The position numbers were made by a program, and so were the translations under genes. A stretch of DNA of 64,000 nt from contig JAIVAN010000005.1 in assembly GCA_020171895.1 (NCBI GenBank), positions 368,465 through 432,464 on the forward strand, in the 5' to 3' direction. Positions 62,390-64,000 of this stretch are shown piece by piece. This DNA is from Bacillus timonensis. GTDB lineage: Bacteria; Bacillota; Bacilli; Bacillales; Bacillaceae_L. Under the pieces are notes generated by a model, which ran no database searches, was not told the DNA's origin, and saw nothing but the letters and a program-made list of their open reading frames with translations. Position 1 is the stretch's first letter. Each line of letters begins with the position of its first letter.

Positions 62390-63010
62390 TTATAACGATT
62401 CTTTTAACGTATTAACATGCTCTTGTAGTTTTTCAGTTCGTTCTTTATATTTCTCTAGCATTTGATCAAGTGTTGAGTTAATAAGTTCAAGATCTTCCTT
62501 TTCGACTGCAGCTTTTAACGTCTCAACAAGCTCGCGTTTATCCTCAAATTTCGCATGACGTTTTTGCTTAAATTCTTTATGCTTTTCTTTTATTAATTCT
62601 TTTGCTTCTTCTTTTGTTAATTCACCATTTTCTATCTTTTCTTTTATTTCTTTCAGTGCTGCTTTCATTTCGGCCTTTCTATCTTGGAACTTTTGCTTGC
62701 GGATTTCTTTTAAGACTGGGTCCTGTAACTGTTCCTTTACTTGTTCACGATCTGAAAATGCATCATTCCAATCTTGAAGCTTATCAGGGGCATATTCTTT
62801 AATGATGTGGACAAGTTTTTCTTTTCTTTCCTGGGCTTTCTCTAAATGTGATTGTCTTTTTTCTTTGAATTTCTCTTTAATGATTTCTGTTTTAGTCTCA
62901 GTCTCTACCGCTGGTGTTGTTGTCCAATCGCTGATATTATCAGCAAAGCTTAAAGTTGGAAACAGTAATGTTAAAGATAATCCTGCTACTATCCATTTGC
63001 TTTTTTTCAT
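62390..63010 (-). CDS. Secreted, highly charged helical protein of unknown function
   Basis: 206 residues from ATG after AAAAGGAG. A signal peptide (about 1-24, cleavage after SFA) is followed by about 180 residues of almost pure Lys/Glu helix (KAQERKEKLVHIIKEYAPDK, EEAKELIKEKHKEFKQKRH, LDQMLEKYKERTEKLQEHV), likely a coiled coil. No family identified. It lies first in the leftward run with the two-component pair, so it may be its sensor partner or target, as CpxP is for CpxAR; this is inference. Confidence 0.72.
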   Translation of the reverse strand: MKKSKWIVAGLSLTLLFPTLSFADNISDWTTTPAVETETKTEIIKEKFKEKRQSHLEKAQERKEKLVHIIKEYAPDKLQDWNDAFSDREQVKEQLQDPVLKEIRKQKFQDRKAEMKAALKEIKEKIENGELTKEEAKELIKEKHKEFKQKRHAKFEDKRELVETLKAAVEKEDLELINSTLDQMLEKYKERTEKLQEHVNTLKESL

Positions 63011-63173
63011 GTAAAACATCTCCTTTTATTGTGGTTAATTGGTACACTATTAGAGTAGACAAGAATTGTAAAAGAAATATCGTGTAAATATGTGAAATTA
63101 TGTGAAGAGAATTTTTGGAAAAATTAACAAGTATTATGTACAATTAAAAGATAAGAAGAGGGGAGATGGAAAA

Positions 63174-63572
63174 ATGGATTTAAAAATGAATGTTAAAAAT
63201 ACGTTGATTGAGACGTTAGGAATTGAATTTTTAGAGCTTTCAGAAGAAAGAGTTGTGGCTACCATGCCTGTAGACGAAAGAACGCATCAGCCATTTGGGG
63301 TATTACATGGAGGTGCTTCAGTTGCATTAGCTGAAACCGTTGCAAGTGTCGGTACATATAACCTAGTCGACCAAGAAACAGAATCTTGTGCGGGATTAGA
63401 AATCAATGCCAATCATATTCGTGCTAAAAAAGACGGCATTGTAAAAGCAATCGCTACGCCATTCCATCGTGGTCGTACAACAATGGTGTGGGACATTAAG
63501 ATTGTCGATGAACAAGATAAATTGATTTGTGTGTCAAGATGCACGATGGCTGTGTTGAAATTAAGGAAATAG
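63174..63572 (+). CDS. Hotdog-fold thioesterase (PaaI/MenI type)
   Basis: 132 residues from ATG, after GAGGGGAG; an upstream in-frame start lacks a site. Hotdog fold with the catalytic pattern HQPFGVLHGGASVALAET (H45, G46, G47, E54). Closest known types hydrolyse 1,4-dihydroxy-2-naphthoyl-CoA in menaquinone synthesis or phenylacetyl-CoA; the exact substrate is undecided. Transcribed divergently from the coiled-coil gene. Confidence 0.9.
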   Translation: MDLKMNVKNTLIETLGIEFLELSEERVVATMPVDERTHQPFGVLHGGASVALAETVASVGTYNLVDQETESCAGLEINANHIRAKKDGIVKAIATPFHRGRTTMVWDIKIVDEQDKLICVSRCTMAVLKLRK

Positions 63573-63635
63573 TCGAAGATAAAAATAAACCTAGCTAGCT
63601 TTGTTAAAGAGATGAAATGATAGATTGATGAGTAT

Positions 63636-63680
63636 ATGAAGGACTTTTTGAGGAGAAGTTTGCCTTGAAAAGTCCTTCAT
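63636..63680. other. 13-bp perfect inverted repeat at the array edge
   Basis: ATGAAGGACTTTT (63636-63648) and AAAAGTCCTTCAT (63668-63680). It could terminate the thioesterase message; its right arm is the first element of the 52-bp tandem array. Confidence 0.7.
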
Positions 63681-64000
63681 CAGTTGAATGAAGTCCGTTA
63701 TGGGAGTTGACCAACGAGAAAAAGTCCTTCAACGGATTTATGAAGTCCCGTACGAGAGTTGATTCATCAGAAAAAGTCCTTCATCGTTTGAATGAAGTCC
63801 GGTATGAGAGTTGATTCATCAGAAAAAATCCTTCATCGTTTGAATGAAGTCCGGTACGAGAGTTGATTCATCAGAAAAAGTCCTTCATCGTTTGAATGAA
63901 GTCCGGTACGAGAGTTGATTCATCAGAAAAAGTCCTTCATCGTTTGAATGAAGTCCGATTCGAGAGTTGATTCATCAGAAAAAGTCCTTCATCGTTTGAA
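63672..64000. repeat. 52-bp tandem repeat array (continues past the window)
   Basis: GTCCTTCAT recurs at 63672, 63724, 63776, 63828, 63880, 63932 and 63984, exactly 52 bases apart. Units four onwards are nearly identical; the first two are diverged. Each unit has an internal CTTCAT/ATGAAG hairpin and a conserved GAGAGTTGATTCATCAG half. 52 is not a multiple of three, so it is not a protein repeat, and the units have no spacers, so it is not CRISPR. Confidence 0.93.

Noticed and set aside
49033..63572. Prophage
   Set aside because: A holin-like gene, an amidase and an XRE regulator are present, but no integrase, capsid, portal, terminase or attachment repeats were found.
63672..64000. CRISPR array
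   Set aside because: Units are contiguous with no unique spacers and no cas gene lies near; it is a plain tandem repeat.

Overview
The window is chromosomal DNA of an endospore-forming, low-GC member of the Bacillaceae. The gene order follows the suf-yun-lip-yut-yum-yui region of Bacillus subtilis almost gene by gene. Ribosome binding sites are strong AGGAGG types, TTG and GTG starts are frequent, and several genes are sporulation genes (yunB, lytH, yutC-like lipoprotein, yutH, a CwlC-like amidase). I could not fix the genus from sequence alone. I found no tRNA, rRNA, CRISPR array, complete insertion sequence or replication origin.

Layout. 1-2616: 3' part of the suf iron-sulfur operon (sufS partial, sufU, sufB). 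2676-3270: tandem palindromic repeats. 3302-8934: yunF, yunE, yunD, yunC, an HD-GYP phosphodiesterase and yunB. 8942-12722: an accessory transport block, made of a lysine riboswitch controlling an NhaC-type transporter, then an NSS-family amino-acid transporter with its 32-residue MetS-type subunit. 12772-16143: lytH, lipA, a YutC-like lipoprotein and yutD. 16202-17882: more repeats around two small genes. 17981-23637: an EAL protein, yutE, yutF, yutG, yutH and a 2-hydroxyacid dehydrogenase. 24021-30099: hom (without thrC/thrB beside it), yutI, yuzD, yutJ, yuzB, a DUF2225 gene, dapF and yutM. 30452-32690: a secreted protein and a 41-codon ORF with a structured leader. 32755-41089: yumC, yumB, a Nudix hydrolase, yuiA, yuiB, yuiC, a BtuF-like protein, yuiD, a DUF309 gene and pepA. 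41520-45719: a 1,399-residue subtilisin-like protease with cell-wall-binding repeats. 45917-49013: yuiF, bioY and yuiH. 49033-63572: accessory genes, including an EamA transporter, an amidase-holin pair, two two-component systems, an SDR, DedA, SIMPL, a sugar dehydrogenase lipoprotein, a secreted coiled-coil protein and a hotdog thioesterase. 63672-64000: a 52-bp tandem array running off the window.

How the genes work together. Fe-S assembly (SufS/U/B, YutI, YutM) supplies clusters used by LipA. HD-GYP and EAL proteins would both degrade cyclic di-GMP. YumC, YumB and YutJ are flavoprotein oxidoreductases. hom and dapF act in the aspartate pathway, and the lysine riboswitch controls uptake of that pathway's end product. 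bioY and lipA concern cofactors used by the same carboxylases and dehydrogenases.

The most unusual feature is a family of about 250-260 bp intergenic palindromic elements: 10 full copies plus partial, coreless and 3'-truncated ones, nearly all in the same orientation and often in tandem. I know no function for it. The 52-bp tandem array at the right edge is a second, unrelated repeat family.
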